Part shown: positions 9,295 to 19,285 of the stretch, one piece after another | Layout: every line of letters begins with the position of its first letter | Numbering within the stretch: position 1 is the first letter of the stretch | Assembly (NCBI GenBank): GCA_029267635.1 | Contig: JAJUIK010000003.1 | Coordinates: 172,310-236,309 of the forward strand | DNA length: 64,000 bases | Source of the DNA: Moraxellaceae bacterium | GTDB lineage: Bacteria > Pseudomonadota > Gammaproteobacteria > Pseudomonadales > Moraxellaceae | Reading direction: 5' to 3' | The notes under the pieces: model-generated | Databases searched by the model: none | The model's input: the letters and a program-made list of their open reading frames with translations, nothing else | What the model was told of the DNA's origin: nothing | Program-made: the position numbers and the translations under genes

Positions 9295-9897
9295 TTACTT
9301 CATCATCGATTTAAGCGCGGCACGGATAATATCGGCGGATTCGGTGAAATCGCCCTTCGCTGCGGCAACGGCTTTTTGTGCTTCAGCGGGTTTATAGCCT
9401 AAGGATTGTAACGCGGCTTCAGCCTCGGCAACTGCTGAATTGGCAGTAAACTGGATTTGTGCAATGGTATTGGTATTCGAATTGCTGCCATGAGAAAGCG
9501 CTTTAAAACGATCACGTAATTCAATCAACAGACGCTCCGCGGTTTTTTTGCCGATTCCCGGGACTTTGATTAAGGTATTCACGTCATCATGTTCAATACT
9601 GTGAATCAGCAGATCAACACTCAAGGTAGATAAGATCCCGAGCGCCATTCTTGGACCAACACCGTTGACTTTTAATAGGGTTCGGAAAATAGTTTTCTCT
9701 TGTGCATCGCTAAAGCCAAACAACTGTTGTGCATCTTCACGAACCACCAAATGGGTCCACAAGGTGACTTTCTGGCCTTTTTGCAGCTGGCAAAAAGTCG
9801 ATAGCGGGGTGTCAATTTCATAGCCGACGCCATTGACGTTCAATAACACTGTCGGTGCTTCGAGTGCAAACACTTCACCGATTAAACAACCGATCAT
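9295..9897 (-). CDS. ruvA: Holliday junction-binding protein RuvA
   Basis: 200-residue tetrameric junction-binding subunit. It has an N-terminal OB fold (MIGCLIGEV), two helix-hairpin-helix motifs ([13 protein letters not shown] and [18 protein letters not shown]) and a C-terminal three-helix domain that contacts RuvB. Lies between dgt and ruvB with short gaps; ruvC is not in the window. Confidence 0.97.
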   Translation of the reverse strand: MIGCLIGEVFALEAPTVLLNVNGVGYEIDTPLSTFCQLQKGQKVTLWTHLVVREDAQQLFGFSDAQEKTIFRTLLKVNGVGPRMALGILSTLSVDLLIHSIEHDDVNTLIKVPGIGKKTAERLLIELRDRFKALSHGSNSNTNTIAQIQFTANSAVAEAEAALQSLGYKPAEAQKAVAAAKGDFTESADIIRAALKSMMK

Positions 9898-9918
9898 TTG
9901 ATTTCAATCTTCCTAAAA

Positions 9919-11259
9919 TTAAATAAATGCAACCCGACGTCCTTGTAGAACCTGAGCCAATTCATAGGCTTGATGATCAGAAAATTTACTGATGATATCC
10001 AGCACTTGCATGATGTTCTGATAATGATTGTGCTGAAAATTGGCGCCAAATTGCTGCAGGATGGACATGAGGCGCTGTTCTTTAAAGCTTAAAGACTTTT
10101 CTGGCAAGGTTAAAGGAATAAACGCATCTAAAATATGCTGCAAGCTCATATGTGCGACAATTTCCAGATCGGATTTCTGTCGATGCTCGAAAATTTTTTC
10201 TCGTGCCATATTTTTTGCACGCTGGATGCCAAGAGCAATATCGGGAGAGCAATACTGTAATAATCCCCCTTCGAGTTGTCCGGACAAAATCTCATAATGG
10301 TGTTTGGCAAATGTACTGGTGACTTCTTCAACGAGTCGTTTCATGACGCGGCCACGCAGTGCAGCAATTTTTTGCTGCCAGGTACTGTGCGGCAGATTTA
10401 ATTCAGCAGGCAGACCATAATCACCGAGTAAATTCAGGAAGACTGGTTCGACTTCCTCATAACTCAGCATATGCAGAATAATGCCATCTTCGAGATCAAT
10501 TAGCGCGTAACAAATGTCATCCGCCGCTTCCAGTAGATAGGTCAAAGGATGGCGGCAGTAGTGATAGTCTCCGAGCTGAATTAAACCCAATTGTTCAGCG
10601 ATTTGTTGCAAAGTCTCTTTTTCCGACTGATAACAGCCAAATTTGGCCCGTTGATGAGACGGCCGATCACCTTGTGAGGCAATGGTTTTTGAGAGCCAAG
10701 GATATTTGAGATAGGCTCCGAGCGTGGCATGGGTGAGACGCATACCGCCATCATCTGGATGGTAATCAATTTTGGTGAGCAAGCGTAGGCCTTGTGCATT
10801 GCCTTCAAACTGGCGTACATCCGCTTCTTCTTCCGGGGAGAGTTCCTTCAGGAAATCACGGTGTGCAGCATCATCAAACCATTCACGGATGGCATATTCA
10901 CCAGCATGACCAAACGGAGGATTGCCAATATCATGCGCCAGACAGGCGGCCTGAATAATCGCCCCCACATCAGCCGGAGTAATCCACATCGGTAATTCGG
11001 TTTTGATTTTTTCCGCGGCCAGCATGCCGAGGGAACGGCCAATACAGGACACTTCTAGAGAATGGGTGAGACGGGTATGAATGCCATCGTGCTGGGTTAA
11101 GGGGTGAACTTGAGTTTTACGGTTCAGTTGCCGAAAACTTTGCGAGAAAACAATACGATCATAATCTTTGTGAAAAGGGCTACGCGCCAGTTCATTACTA
11201 CTTTTTTTGCTGCCTAGACGAACGGCTGATAACAGCTCCAACCAACGCATTTGGGTCAT
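9919..11259 (-). CDS. dgt: dGTPase / deoxyguanosinetriphosphate triphosphohydrolase-like protein
   Basis: 446-residue HD-domain hydrolase expected to cut dGTP to deoxyguanosine and triphosphate. Metal ligands are visible as His in HTRLTHSLEV and the HD pair in CLAHDIGNPPFGHAGE; a later Asp is in AADDICYALIDLEDG. ruvA begins 21 bases downstream, giving a dgt-ruvA-ruvB unit. A second in-frame ATG three codons later is an alternative start. Confidence 0.92.
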   Translation of the reverse strand: MTQMRWLELLSAVRLGSKKSSNELARSPFHKDYDRIVFSQSFRQLNRKTQVHPLTQHDGIHTRLTHSLEVSCIGRSLGMLAAEKIKTELPMWITPADVGAIIQAACLAHDIGNPPFGHAGEYAIREWFDDAAHRDFLKELSPEEEADVRQFEGNAQGLRLLTKIDYHPDDGGMRLTHATLGAYLKYPWLSKTIASQGDRPSHQRAKFGCYQSEKETLQQIAEQLGLIQLGDYHYCRHPLTYLLEAADDICYALIDLEDGIILHMLSYEEVEPVFLNLLGDYGLPAELNLPHSTWQQKIAALRGRVMKRLVEEVTSTFAKHHYEILSGQLEGGLLQYCSPDIALGIQRAKNMAREKIFEHRQKSDLEIVAHMSLQHILDAFIPLTLPEKSLSFKEQRLMSILQQFGANFQHNHYQNIMQVLDIISKFSDHQAYELAQVLQGRRVAFI

Positions 11260-11303
11260 TTATACTTATTCAATCGAAATAAAATGAGATCATGCCAAAT
11301 TTA

Positions 11304-11332
11304 TGTGACGATCTCTAGAGCACAACGTCACA
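11304..11332. repeat. 7-bp inverted repeat in the dgt/VIT divergent spacer
   Basis: TGTGACG (11304-11310) and CGTCACA (11326-11332) are perfect inverted arms 15 bases apart, 45 bases upstream of dgt on the minus strand. It may be an operator for either divergent gene. No regulator can be named from the motif. Confidence 0.4.
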
Positions 11333-11359
11333 ATATGTCGTGTAAAAGTAAACAGAAAT

Positions 11360-11378
11360 GTGAATGATAATTCTTCAA
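11360..11378 (+). promoter_or_regulatory. Weak Fur-box-like sequence upstream of the VIT transporter
   Basis: GTGAATGATAATTCTTCAA matches the 19-base consensus GATAATGATAATCATTATC at 12 of 19 positions by eye, including an unbroken TGATAAT core. The neighbouring gene is a predicted iron/manganese transporter, which makes iron control reasonable. The right half-site is poor. Confidence 0.3.
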
Positions 11379-11459
11379 TAAAATCAATAAATTTATCTAT
11401 TTACAGATGAATCGAGATCACTGATGATGCGGGTAATACCAGCAAAATGAGCTAGCATT

Positions 11460-12161
11460 GTGAGCCGCTCTTATCATATTGAAAAACATTATATTGAACG
11501 TTCAGGCTGGTTACGCGCCGCGGTGCTTGGGGCGAATGACGGGATTATTTCCGTGACCAGTCTGGTTGTGGGGATGGCGGCGAGTGGTGCCAGCACGCAA
11601 ACCCTATTGGTGACCTGTGTGGCCGGGCTGATTTCTGGGGCTGCTTCCATGGCCGCTGGAGAATATATTTCCGTCAAGTCGCAGCAGGATATTGAAAAAA
11701 ATGACCTGTTGATGGAGGCACGTGAGCTGGAACGTCATCCCGAACATGAATTAAATGAGCTCAAAACCATTTATATTAACCGCGGACTGGATCCGCAGCT
11801 GGCAGATGAAGTAGCCAAACAATTAACTGCTCATAATGCGTTAGAAAGCCATGTTCGCGATGAACTAGGCATCCTGGAGCATACCTCCGCGCAGCCTTTG
11901 ATGGCAGCAGGATCTTCCGCGCTGGCTTTCTCGGTGGGATCGCTGTTTCCGCTGCTTGCTATTTGGCTGCTACCCGAACACATTCTGCAAAAAGGAATTA
12001 TTCTGGTGGGGGTAATCACGTTGGGGCTCATGGGGGCTTTGGCCAGTTATGTCGGCGGCGTCAATGTCTGGCGTGGGGCGGCACGGGTCATGATCTGGGG
12101 AATTATTGCCATGTTATTTAGCTCATGGATCGGTTCTTTCTTTAACGTTAACCCTATGTAA
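11460..12161 (+). CDS. VIT1/CCC1 family iron/manganese transporter
   Basis: 233-residue membrane protein of the vacuolar iron transporter type. The N-terminal GWLRAAVLGANDGIISVTSL and AAGEYISVKSQ are family signatures. A charged metal-binding segment (about residues 77-135) sits between transmembrane segments 2 and 3, and C-terminal membrane spans end at about residue 225. Bacterial members likely export or detoxify Fe(II)/Mn(II). It starts at GTG 11460 with a poor ribosome binding site. No ferritin-like N-terminal domain is fused. Confidence 0.88.
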   Translation: MSRSYHIEKHYIERSGWLRAAVLGANDGIISVTSLVVGMAASGASTQTLLVTCVAGLISGAASMAAGEYISVKSQQDIEKNDLLMEARELERHPEHELNELKTIYINRGLDPQLADEVAKQLTAHNALESHVRDELGILEHTSAQPLMAAGSSALAFSVGSLFPLLAIWLLPEHILQKGIILVGVITLGLMGALASYVGGVNVWRGAARVMIWGIIAMLFSSWIGSFFNVNPM

Positions 12162-12322
12162 TTTAATCTAAATCCTTGTTTTTTCTTGTCAGGTTGGAAA
12201 ATGCTGTTTTTTTTCCTGCCCGAATCACTAGCTCAAAATGCCCTTTCACAGTAGAATATGCGTTCTCTCTAAGTCACATTGCGGTAAGGTCCAAAAGACT
12301 TGCCCGTGGAGCCAAAATCAGC

Positions 12323-15300
12323 ATGTTTATCGTGGCCGGTGCACCAGCACATTCTTCTTTTAAGAAAACTCAACTATTAACACGTTTAGCGTCAATTAGT
12401 TCTGTTCAATCAATAGAAAGCCAATGGGTTTATCTGTTTGATCAAGCGCTCAACGAGCAGCAACATCAATCTGCTTTACAGCTTTTGAACGATGGTACCG
12501 CTTTTGAACTGCGCCAGGCAGCGAGTGATGAAGTCCAGATTCTGGTTACACCGCGTGTCGGTACGATTTCACCGTGGTCTTCTAAAGCGACCGATATCTT
12601 CCAAAACTGTAACACCCCCGTACACCGTTTAGAACGTGGCGTGTTGTATACGCTTAAAGGCGTGACTGAGCTTTCTAAAGAAGTGTTGCTGGCTTTACAC
12701 GACCGTATGACAGAAAACGTGTTTCAGCAGATTGACGATGCCAAGGCCTTGTTCACTGAAACCGCCCCGAAACCTTTAAATGCGATTGATATTTTAGGCC
12801 AGGGCAAAGACGCTTTAGTGAAAGCCAACAATGAATTTGGCTTTGCTTTATCTGAAGAAGAAATTGATTATTTGACCCGTGCCTTTACTGAGCTGGGTCG
12901 TAACCCGAATGACATCGAATTGATGATGTTTGCGCAGGCCAACTCTGAGCACTGCCGTCACAAAATTTTTGGTTCTGAATGGACCATCGATGGTGAAAAA
13001 CAGCCACTATCTTTGTTCCAGATGATCAAAAACACCTATAAAGAATCACCAACAGATGTATTGTCAGCCTATAAAGACAACGCATCCGTGATTGTCGGTT
13101 ATGACACGCAGCGTTTCTATCCAAAACAGGATGAAACCGGTCATTACGTGTATAAATATAAGAGCCAAGCGGCTCACATCCTGATGAAGGTGGAAACGCA
13201 CAACCACCCAACCGCGATTTCCCCATTTGCGGGTGCAGCAACCGGTTCAGGTGGTGAAATCCGTGATGAAGGTGCAACTGGTCGTGGTGGTAAGCCAAAA
13301 GCTGGTTTAACCGGTTTTACCGTATCCAACCTAAATATTCCTGGTTTTGAACAGCCATGGGAAGAAAATTACGGCAAGCCATCGCGTATGGCATCTCCGT
13401 TACAAATTATGATTGAAGGTCCGTTGGGTGGTGCTGCGTTTAACAACGAATTTGGCCGTCCAAACCTGAACGGTTATTTCCGTACCTTTGAACAAAACGT
13501 TAATGGTGAAGTGAAAGGTTTCCATAAACCAATCATGATCGCCGGTGGTTACGGTAACATCCGTCCGGATCATGTAGAAAAAGACGCGATTCAGCCGGGT
13601 GATTTGCTGATCGTTCTGGGTGGTCCAGCGATGTTGATCGGTCTCGGTGGTGGCGCAGCGTCTTCTGTAGACAGCGGTACCATGGGTGAAAGCCTGGATT
13701 TCGCGTCAGTACAACGTGAAAACCCGGAAATGGAACGTCGTTGCCAAGAAGTCATTGATACCTGTTGGCGCATGGAAGACTTTAACCCAGTGGTTTCCAT
13801 TCATGACGTGGGGGCTGGTGGTTTATCTAATGCAATGCCAGAACTGGTTAATGATCATGAACTTGGTGCGATCCTGAACCTGCGCAAGATTCCTTCACTT
13901 GAGCCAGGCATGTCGCCAATGGAAATCTGGTCGAATGAAGCACAAGAACGTTATGTATTGGCGATCCGTCCGGAATCTTTGGAACTATTTGAATCGATCT
14001 GTGCCCGTGAACGTTGTCCGTTTGCGGTATTGGGTGAGGCGACTGAAGCACGTCAACTAACCGTACAAGATCCACTCTTTAATAACAATCCGGTGGATAT
14101 CCCGATGCAGGTGATGCTCGGTGGTACACCACGTATGCAGCGTTCGTATGAAACCCAGCCACGTCAAGGCAATGACTTTGATGCAGCACAAGTGGATTTG
14201 AAAGATGCGATCTTCCGCGTGTTGAAAAACCCGACGGTTGCATCAAAATCCTTCCTGATCACCATTGGTGACCGTTCGATTACTGGTATGGTGGCACGTG
14301 ACCAGTTTGTCGGCCGTTGGCAGGTACCAGTTGCCGATGCTGCTGTTACTACAACGAGCTTGCAAGGTTTCACTGGTGAAGCCATGGCGATGGGTGAACG
14401 TCCACCAGTCGCTTTGTTGAATCCAGCTGCATCTGCACGTTTGGCCGTGGCAGAAGCCATTTCCAACATCATGTGTGCCAACATTGAGCAGATTAGCGAC
14501 ATCAAATTGTCTGCCAACTGGATGGCCGCTGCAGGTCAGAAAGGTGAAGATCAGGCCCTGTTTGAAGGTGTGAAAGCTATCGGTATGGAAATGTGTCCAG
14601 CATTAGGTATCGCAATTCCAGTCGGTAAAGACTCCTTATCAATGCGTACAACCTGGAATGACAATGGCGAAGACAAATCTGTGACTTCGCCAATGACAGG
14701 GGTGATCACTGCATTTGCACCAGTCAACGACGTTCGTAAGACATTGACGCCTGAATTAAAAGCAGGCCAAGATTCAGTACTGGTCCGTATTGATCTATCG
14801 CGCGGTCAGTTCCGTTTGGGTGGTTCGATCCTGGCGCAAGTGTATAAAGCGATCGGTACGACCACGCCGGATGTCGATAGCTTTGACGAATTCAAAGCGT
14901 TCTTTGCCTTGGTGCAAGACTGGAACAACCGTGGTCTGATCCAGGCCTACCATGACATCGGTGATGGTGGTTTGCTAGCAACTGTGGCGGAAATGATGTT
15001 TGCTTCTCGTCTGGGTGTAGCGCTTGAAGATCAATCTGTTGCTGGCCTGTTTGCTGAAGAAATTGGCGCCGTGTTGCAAATCAAGGCAGCCGACTGGGAT
15101 GCGTTACAAGCTGAAATTGCAGCGTCTGAACTTAATGGTGCAATTGCAGTCGTAGGGCGTGTGAACGACACAGATCAATTGTCTGTCAATGGTTTAGTGC
15201 TTGAGCGTGCTGAATTGCAACAAGCTTGGGCTGAAGTGTCGCACCAGATCCAGCGTTTACGTGATAACGTGGAAACTGCTGATCAGGAATTTGCTCTAAT

Positions 15301-16156
15301 TGCAGACAAAAACCATAAAGGTCTGATCGCACAGCCAACTTTCGATTTGAATGAAGAAATTGAAGCGCCGTATCTAAATCTGCGCCGTCCAAACATGGCG
15401 GTATTGCGTGAACAGGGTATTAACGGTCATGTCGAAATGGCAGCGGCTTTTGATAAAGTTGGCTTCAATACCGTTGATGTGCATATGAGCGATTTGCTTG
15501 CCGGCCGTGTCAGCCTGGATGATTTCCAAGGTCTGGTAACCTGTGGCGGCTTCTCATATGGTGACGTACTCGGTGCAGGCGGTGGCTGGGCGAAATCAGT
15601 GCTATTCAATGCCAAATTGCGTGATCAGTTTGAAAAGTTCTTCAACCGTGAAGAAACTTTCTCTCTCGGTGTATGTAATGGTTGTCAAATGTTGTCACAG
15701 CTTGCACCGCTGATTCCAGGTGCTGAAGCATGGCCACGTTTCCATCGTAATACTTCAGAAGTATTCGAAGCGCGTGCTGTGAACGTCCGTGTTGAGAAAT
15801 CAGTCTCGATCATGCTTGAAGGTATGGAAGGTTCTATTCTACCAATCGCCGTGGCACATGGTGAGGGGCGTGCAGTGATCTCTGATAGCAATATTGCTAA
15901 CCTGACTGCTGGTCATCAAGTAGCGTTACGTTATGTGGATAGCCATGGCAACCCAACTCAACATTATCCGTTGAACCCGAATGGTTCTCCAGATGCGATT
16001 ACTGGTGTCACCTCAAAAGATGGTCGTGCAACCATTATGATGCCGCATCCAGAACGTACCTTCCGTGCAATTCAACATTCTTGGAAACCGGAAGATTGGG
16101 ATCAGGATGGTGCGTGGTTACGTATGTTCCGTAACGCGCGTAAATTTATTGGCTAA
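12323..16156 (+). CDS. purL: Phosphoribosylformylglycinamidine synthase (large, single-chain)
   Basis: 1277-residue FGAM synthase, step 4 of purine synthesis. It has an N-terminal PurS-like domain, two AIRS-type ATP domains ([39 protein letters not shown] and [15 protein letters not shown]) and a C-terminal glutaminase with nucleophile Cys in [11 protein letters not shown] and HPERTFR. The open frame reaches back to 12176, but the added 49 residues look non-coding; ATG 12323 gives the family N-terminus [11 protein letters not shown] with GGAG at 12308-12311. Monocistronic with its own terminator. Confidence 0.97.
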   Translation: MFIVAGAPAHSSFKKTQLLTRLASISSVQSIESQWVYLFDQALNEQQHQSALQLLNDGTAFELRQAASDEVQILVTPRVGTISPWSSKATDIFQNCNTPVHRLERGVLYTLKGVTELSKEVLLALHDRMTENVFQQIDDAKALFTETAPKPLNAIDILGQGKDALVKANNEFGFALSEEEIDYLTRAFTELGRNPNDIELMMFAQANSEHCRHKIFGSEWTIDGEKQPLSLFQMIKNTYKESPTDVLSAYKDNASVIVGYDTQRFYPKQDETGHYVYKYKSQAAHILMKVETHNHPTAISPFAGAATGSGGEIRDEGATGRGGKPKAGLTGFTVSNLNIPGFEQPWEENYGKPSRMASPLQIMIEGPLGGAAFNNEFGRPNLNGYFRTFEQNVNGEVKGFHKPIMIAGGYGNIRPDHVEKDAIQPGDLLIVLGGPAMLIGLGGGAASSVDSGTMGESLDFASVQRENPEMERRCQEVIDTCWRMEDFNPVVSIHDVGAGGLSNAMPELVNDHELGAILNLRKIPSLEPGMSPMEIWSNEAQERYVLAIRPESLELFESICARERCPFAVLGEATEARQLTVQDPLFNNNPVDIPMQVMLGGTPRMQRSYETQPRQGNDFDAAQVDLKDAIFRVLKNPTVASKSFLITIGDRSITGMVARDQFVGRWQVPVADAAVTTTSLQGFTGEAMAMGERPPVALLNPAASARLAVAEAISNIMCANIEQISDIKLSANWMAAAGQKGEDQALFEGVKAIGMEMCPALGIAIPVGKDSLSMRTTWNDNGEDKSVTSPMTGVITAFAPVNDVRKTLTPELKAGQDSVLVRIDLSRGQFRLGGSILAQVYKAIGTTTPDVDSFDEFKAFFALVQDWNNRGLIQAYHDIGDGGLLATVAEMMFASRLGVALEDQSVAGLFAEEIGAVLQIKAADWDALQAEIAASELNGAIAVVGRVNDTDQLSVNGLVLERAELQQAWAEVSHQIQRLRDNVETADQEFALIADKNHKGLIAQPTFDLNEEIEAPYLNLRRPNMAVLREQGINGHVEMAAAFDKVGFNTVDVHMSDLLAGRVSLDDFQGLVTCGGFSYGDVLGAGGGWAKSVLFNAKLRDQFEKFFNREETFSLGVCNGCQMLSQLAPLIPGAEAWPRFHRNTSEVFEARAVNVRVEKSVSIMLEGMEGSILPIAVAHGEGRAVISDSNIANLTAGHQVALRYVDSHGNPTQHYPLNPNGSPDAITGVTSKDGRATIMMPHPERTFRAIQHSWKPEDWDQDGAWLRMFRNARKFIG

Positions 16157-16175
16157 TTGTCCAGATCAAAAACAG

Positions 16176-16200
16176 AAAGCCACCTTCGGGTGGCTTTTTT
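16176..16200 (+). terminator. purL terminator
   Basis: GCCACC-TTCG-GGTGGC is a 6-bp GC-rich stem closed by a stable UUCG tetraloop, extended by A-T pairs and followed by six T. It begins 19 bases after the purL stop. Confidence 0.95.
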
Positions 16201-16223
16201 GCTTTTAACATATCGGGAGCAGG

Positions 16224-16280
16224 ATGAACTTGCTGTTGCTGTTGGTTTATTTCTTGCTTTTTATTCTTGCTATTTTTTAA
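16224..16280 (+). CDS. Possible 18-residue hydrophobic peptide (tentative)
   Basis: ATG 16224 to TAA 16280 encodes MNLLLLLVYFLLFILAIF, almost entirely Leu/Ile/Phe/Val. GGGAG at 16215-16219 is four bases upstream, closer than optimal. It sits only 24 bases beyond the purL terminator, with no visible promoter, so expression would need read-through or an unseen start. It resembles tiny membrane peptides such as KdpF-like or toxin-like ones in composition only. Confidence 0.25.
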   Translation: MNLLLLLVYFLLFILAIF

Positions 16281-16360
16281 GAAGGGCAGCATTTTTGCAT
16301 AAATTAGTTATGCTGTGTTAACCCATAAAACCCTATGTAGAACAATAAGAGGTAAACAAA

Positions 16361-16489
16361 ATGAAAAATAACATCGGCGCTGCAAAAGCGATGTTGCGAT
16401 ATAAGGGCTGGATGTGGTTCGCTACGGTCATTGGCCTACAAATTTTAGTGATTGCGATTCAATATCTGTTTAAAGTCAGTTCAGTTTGA
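16361..16489 (+). CDS. Small single-span membrane protein, 42 residues, unknown function
   Basis: ATG 16361 to TGA 16489 with AAGAGG at 16347-16352 eight bases upstream, a strong ribosome binding site. The product begins MKNNIGAAKAMLRYKGWMW and then has a hydrophobic span (FATVIGLQILVIAIQYLF, about residues 20-37), with a basic N-terminus suggesting N-in topology. It is followed 71 bases later by the NIF3-like gene on the same strand. I do not recognise it; the ribosome binding site and clean transmembrane pattern argue for a real gene. Confidence 0.6.
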   Translation: MKNNIGAAKAMLRYKGWMWFATVIGLQILVIAIQYLFKVSSV

Positions 16490-16560
16490 AATTTCTGGCT
16501 GGCATGGTTTGGACATGCTGCACCCTGGAGTCAGAGCGGACGAACGAGGGAAGACTGTAT

Positions 16561-16875
16561 ATGCTTAAACTGATTTACTATGTACCAGAATCTCATTTAG
16601 AGTCGACCAAACAGGCGATTTTTGCTGCAGGTGCGGGCGGGATCGGCAATTATGAACACTGTGCCTGGCAAGTGTTGGGTGTGGGACAATTCAAACCAGT
16701 CAAGGGTGCCAATCCATTTCTGGGGCAGGTCGACACTGTGGAGCAAGTGCCGGAATGGCGCGTGGAAACCATCGTGTCTGAAGAGCATGCTGCATCTGTG
16801 GCAAAAGCACTCAAGGCAAGTCATCCTTATGAAGAACCTGCCTTTGAATTTATCCAGCTGGTTGCAGTTGATTAA
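16561..16875 (+). CDS. NIF3-like / YqfO-type small protein
   Basis: 104-residue protein matching the insert domain found in YqfO/NIF3 proteins and related to the CutA/PII fold. Motifs are the opening MLKLIYYVPESHLE, the glycine-rich GAGGIGNYEHCAW and the C-terminal SHPYEEPAFEFIQL. Here the domain is free-standing. The frame is open back to 16486, but ATG 16561 has GAGGG at 16546-16550 and matches family starts. The molecular role is not established; binding of metal or a small molecule is a guess from the fold. Confidence 0.8.
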   Translation: MLKLIYYVPESHLESTKQAIFAAGAGGIGNYEHCAWQVLGVGQFKPVKGANPFLGQVDTVEQVPEWRVETIVSEEHAASVAKALKASHPYEEPAFEFIQLVAVD

Positions 16876-16886
16876 GCTGTATGCTT

Positions 16887-17645
16887 CTATATTTTCTGGA
16901 TAAATAACTCGCGTTCAAACCGGTATTGCGGATGGAACACGCCATCTGCGGCACGTTCACCGGCTGCAATCACCATCACTGGATATTGCTTGTCATTTAA
17001 GCCGACAATTTTACGCAGCAGCGGTTCATCAAAACCTTCCATCATGCAGCTGTCAAAACCATAAGCGCGTAATGCTAAAACCAGGTTTTCACAGGCGAGG
17101 GCAGTGCTTTTGCTGGCCCAGAGCTTGGCATCAGCCGGGCTAAATGCCGAAACTGGCAGTTGTTTATCCAGGGTGCGTGCTACAGAGAAGGCGACTTTTT
17201 TAAAACGGCCAAAACTGTTGAAATAACCGGTTTTGTAATTATAGGGAATCAGGCGGTAATATTTTTTGATGGCAGCCGGTGCATCGGGAAAAGGAAATTC
17301 ACTGATATTCTTTTTCGCCATTTCATCAATGCGGTCGGTACGCGCCACACAGACGATGAGTTCTGCCGCCGTTTGCGCTGCCAATTGGCCTAGGCAGGCT
17401 TTGACCAATTGCTTTTTTTTATGCGCTGATTGCACCACATAAAAGGTCCAAGGTTGTAAATTGGATGAATTCGGTGCAAGCAGGGCTAAATTCAGACATT
17501 CATCCAAAATATGCTCAGGAATGGGTTTTTCGGTAAATTTACGTACCGAACGACGGCTCTGGATTACTTTTTTAAAATTATCGACATCAATATCTTGTGG
17601 CGCAGCTTCGTAATAACGTTCTTTGGCAGTATTGGTATTTGACAT
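16887..17645 (-). CDS. Nitroreductase family protein
   Basis: 252-residue FMN-dependent oxidoreductase. The N-terminal FMN phosphate site is QSRRSVRKFTEKPIPE; LALLAPNSSNLQPWTFYVV is the classic second motif; and GFDSCMMEGFDEP is the C-terminal flavin/active-site region. The substrate cannot be told from sequence. The open frame extends 14 residues upstream to 17687; neither start has a good ribosome binding site. MSNTNTAKERYYEA is preferred because the extension is a hydrophobic stretch odd for a cytosolic flavoprotein. Confidence 0.85.
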   Translation of the reverse strand: MSNTNTAKERYYEAAPQDIDVDNFKKVIQSRRSVRKFTEKPIPEHILDECLNLALLAPNSSNLQPWTFYVVQSAHKKKQLVKACLGQLAAQTAAELIVCVARTDRIDEMAKKNISEFPFPDAPAAIKKYYRLIPYNYKTGYFNSFGRFKKVAFSVARTLDKQLPVSAFSPADAKLWASKSTALACENLVLALRAYGFDSCMMEGFDEPLLRKIVGLNDKQYPVMVIAAGERAADGVFHPQYRFERELFIQKI

Positions 17646-17753
17646 GGCAATCGACGTAAAAGTTGAGAGGATAAGCGATAGTAGCATTAAATTTAGTGCT
17701 CGGTAGATGACTGAGATACAGTGGATTACTCAGCCATCAAGTGAATTTTGCAC

Positions 17754-18554
17754 TCAGTTAAATTGGGTGAAATCCGGCTTACGTTTCTGCATAAAGGCCT
17801 GTACAGCTTCCAGCATTTCCGCTGATGCAACCCGTTGCATAAAAATTTCGGCTTCATCATCAATACAAGTCAAGATTTCGGCCAGGTTGTGCTTCATCAA
17901 GGCTTTGCTCTGTTGGAGAGAAGCCAGTGGCAGCGCGGCTAGTTTTTCTGCCTGTTGCTGTGCGTAGGCATAGACATTCTCATGGATGCTATTAATTAAG
18001 CCGGCTTTCATGGCTTTGTCACTGTTAAACTTTTCTGCCGTGAACAGCAATTCGGCCGCTGGATGATAACCTGCTTGTTGAACCAGCAACTTGCTGGCAG
18101 CACCTTCTGGTGAGAGTCCCAAGCTGACAAAAGGGATTTGAAACAGGGCTGTTTCATCACTATAGGCGAGATCTGCATGGAGCAGGAGAGTAACTCCAAT
18201 CCCAATGGCTACACCACGCACCGCCGCAATCAGTGGCTTAGAAAAACGTGCAGCGGCTTTGAGCAACACAAAGGGAGGAGCATCTCCAGCTTTGCCTTGT
18301 AGCGGGGACTGAACAAATTTCATAAAGTCCTGCATGTCATTACCTGCGGTAAAATCAGCAGTTGCACCGCGCAAAATGACCACACGAACCTCTTTGTACT
18401 GGTCAGCTTCATCGAGAGCCTGGGTAATCCATAAATACAGTTCACCATACAGGGCATTTTTGCTTTCCGGCCGCTGGATGGCTAAAGTCAGAACCCCTTG
18501 AGCTAATTCCGCATGTAAATGTGGATGGGGCTGTTGAATACAGCGCAGTGTCAT
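17754..18554 (-). CDS. Enoyl-CoA hydratase/isomerase family protein
   Basis: 266-residue crotonase. The oxyanion-hole segments are TADFTAGNDMQDF and VRGVAIGIGVTLLLHADLAY; the Glu in VSLGLSPEGAASKLL matches the second catalytic acid, while the first acid position is replaced by hydrophobic residues as in isomerase-like members. AAGGA lies 7 bases before the ATG. Not near other fatty-acid genes, so the substrate is unknown. Confidence 0.85.
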   Translation of the reverse strand: MTLRCIQQPHPHLHAELAQGVLTLAIQRPESKNALYGELYLWITQALDEADQYKEVRVVILRGATADFTAGNDMQDFMKFVQSPLQGKAGDAPPFVLLKAAARFSKPLIAAVRGVAIGIGVTLLLHADLAYSDETALFQIPFVSLGLSPEGAASKLLVQQAGYHPAAELLFTAEKFNSDKAMKAGLINSIHENVYAYAQQQAEKLAALPLASLQQSKALMKHNLAEILTCIDDEAEIFMQRVASAEMLEAVQAFMQKRKPDFTQFN

Positions 18555-18658
18555 CGTACTATCCTTGCTTTCATCTATTGTTCAAATTATGTGGCTTATT
18601 ATTACCCAGATTGATGTCTTCTGGGATAACTGATGAGTTCATAAAAGTTTCCAGCACT

Positions 18659-19234
18659 ATGAAGCCAGCATTTGACTATCTTGTTTTTATTGGACGTTTT
18701 CAACCATTTCATCTTGCTCATCTGCAAACGGTCCATTTGGCCTTGCAGCAAAGTCAGCAGGTGATTTTGGCTTTGGGTTCGGCACAGGCTGAACGCAATA
18801 TCAAGAATCCATTTTCTGCCTCTGAACGTGAACAGATGATTCTGTCCAATTTCCCGATTGATGAACAGGAACGTATCCGTTTTGTACACGTCATTGATGT
18901 CTATAACGATGAAAAATGGGTACAACAGGTGAAAGATCTGGTGGCCGGCATCGTAGAAACGGATGCCAAGATAGGCCTGATTGGACATTTTAAGGATGAG
19001 TCTTCTTATTATCTGAACCTGTTCCCTGAATGGACCATGGTAGAGCTCGATAGCCTGCATAATGCAATTTCTGCCACTCCAATGCGGGAAGCCTATTACC
19101 GTGGTGAGATTCTGGCCGAAGCTTTCCCACAAGGCACCATTGCGTTTTTACAGAATTTTCAAAAAACACCCATTTATCAACAATTGCAGCACAAATACCG
19201 GACGCAAGATAAAAGCAATCTCGCAGAATCCTGA
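18659..19234 (+). CDS. nadM: Nicotinamide-nucleotide adenylyltransferase (NadM type)
   Basis: 191-residue nucleotidyltransferase making NAD from NMN or NaMN. HxGH-type motif GRFQPFHLAHLQTV is at residues 12-25, and the C-terminal ISATPMREAYYRGE is the ISxTxxR signature. The Nudix domain fused in some NadM proteins is absent. The frame is open upstream to 18521, overlapping the divergent hydratase gene; ATG 18659 gives the conserved start MKPAFDYLVFIGRFQPFH. nadB of the de novo route is at 33-35 kb. Confidence 0.87.
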   Translation: MKPAFDYLVFIGRFQPFHLAHLQTVHLALQQSQQVILALGSAQAERNIKNPFSASEREQMILSNFPIDEQERIRFVHVIDVYNDEKWVQQVKDLVAGIVETDAKIGLIGHFKDESSYYLNLFPEWTMVELDSLHNAISATPMREAYYRGEILAEAFPQGTIAFLQNFQKTPIYQQLQHKYRTQDKSNLAES

Positions 19235-19285
19235 GTATGCTCATCAGTCGAAGCAAGATCTTGCACTGACTGGGGCTTGAATGGG

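Noticed and set aside
12176..12322. 49-residue N-terminal extension of PurL
   Set aside because: No ribosome binding site and non-coding composition; the family start is at 12323.
18602..19132. 176-residue minus-strand frame opposite nadM
   Set aside because: Antisense to a gene with clear HxGH and ISxTxxR motifs.
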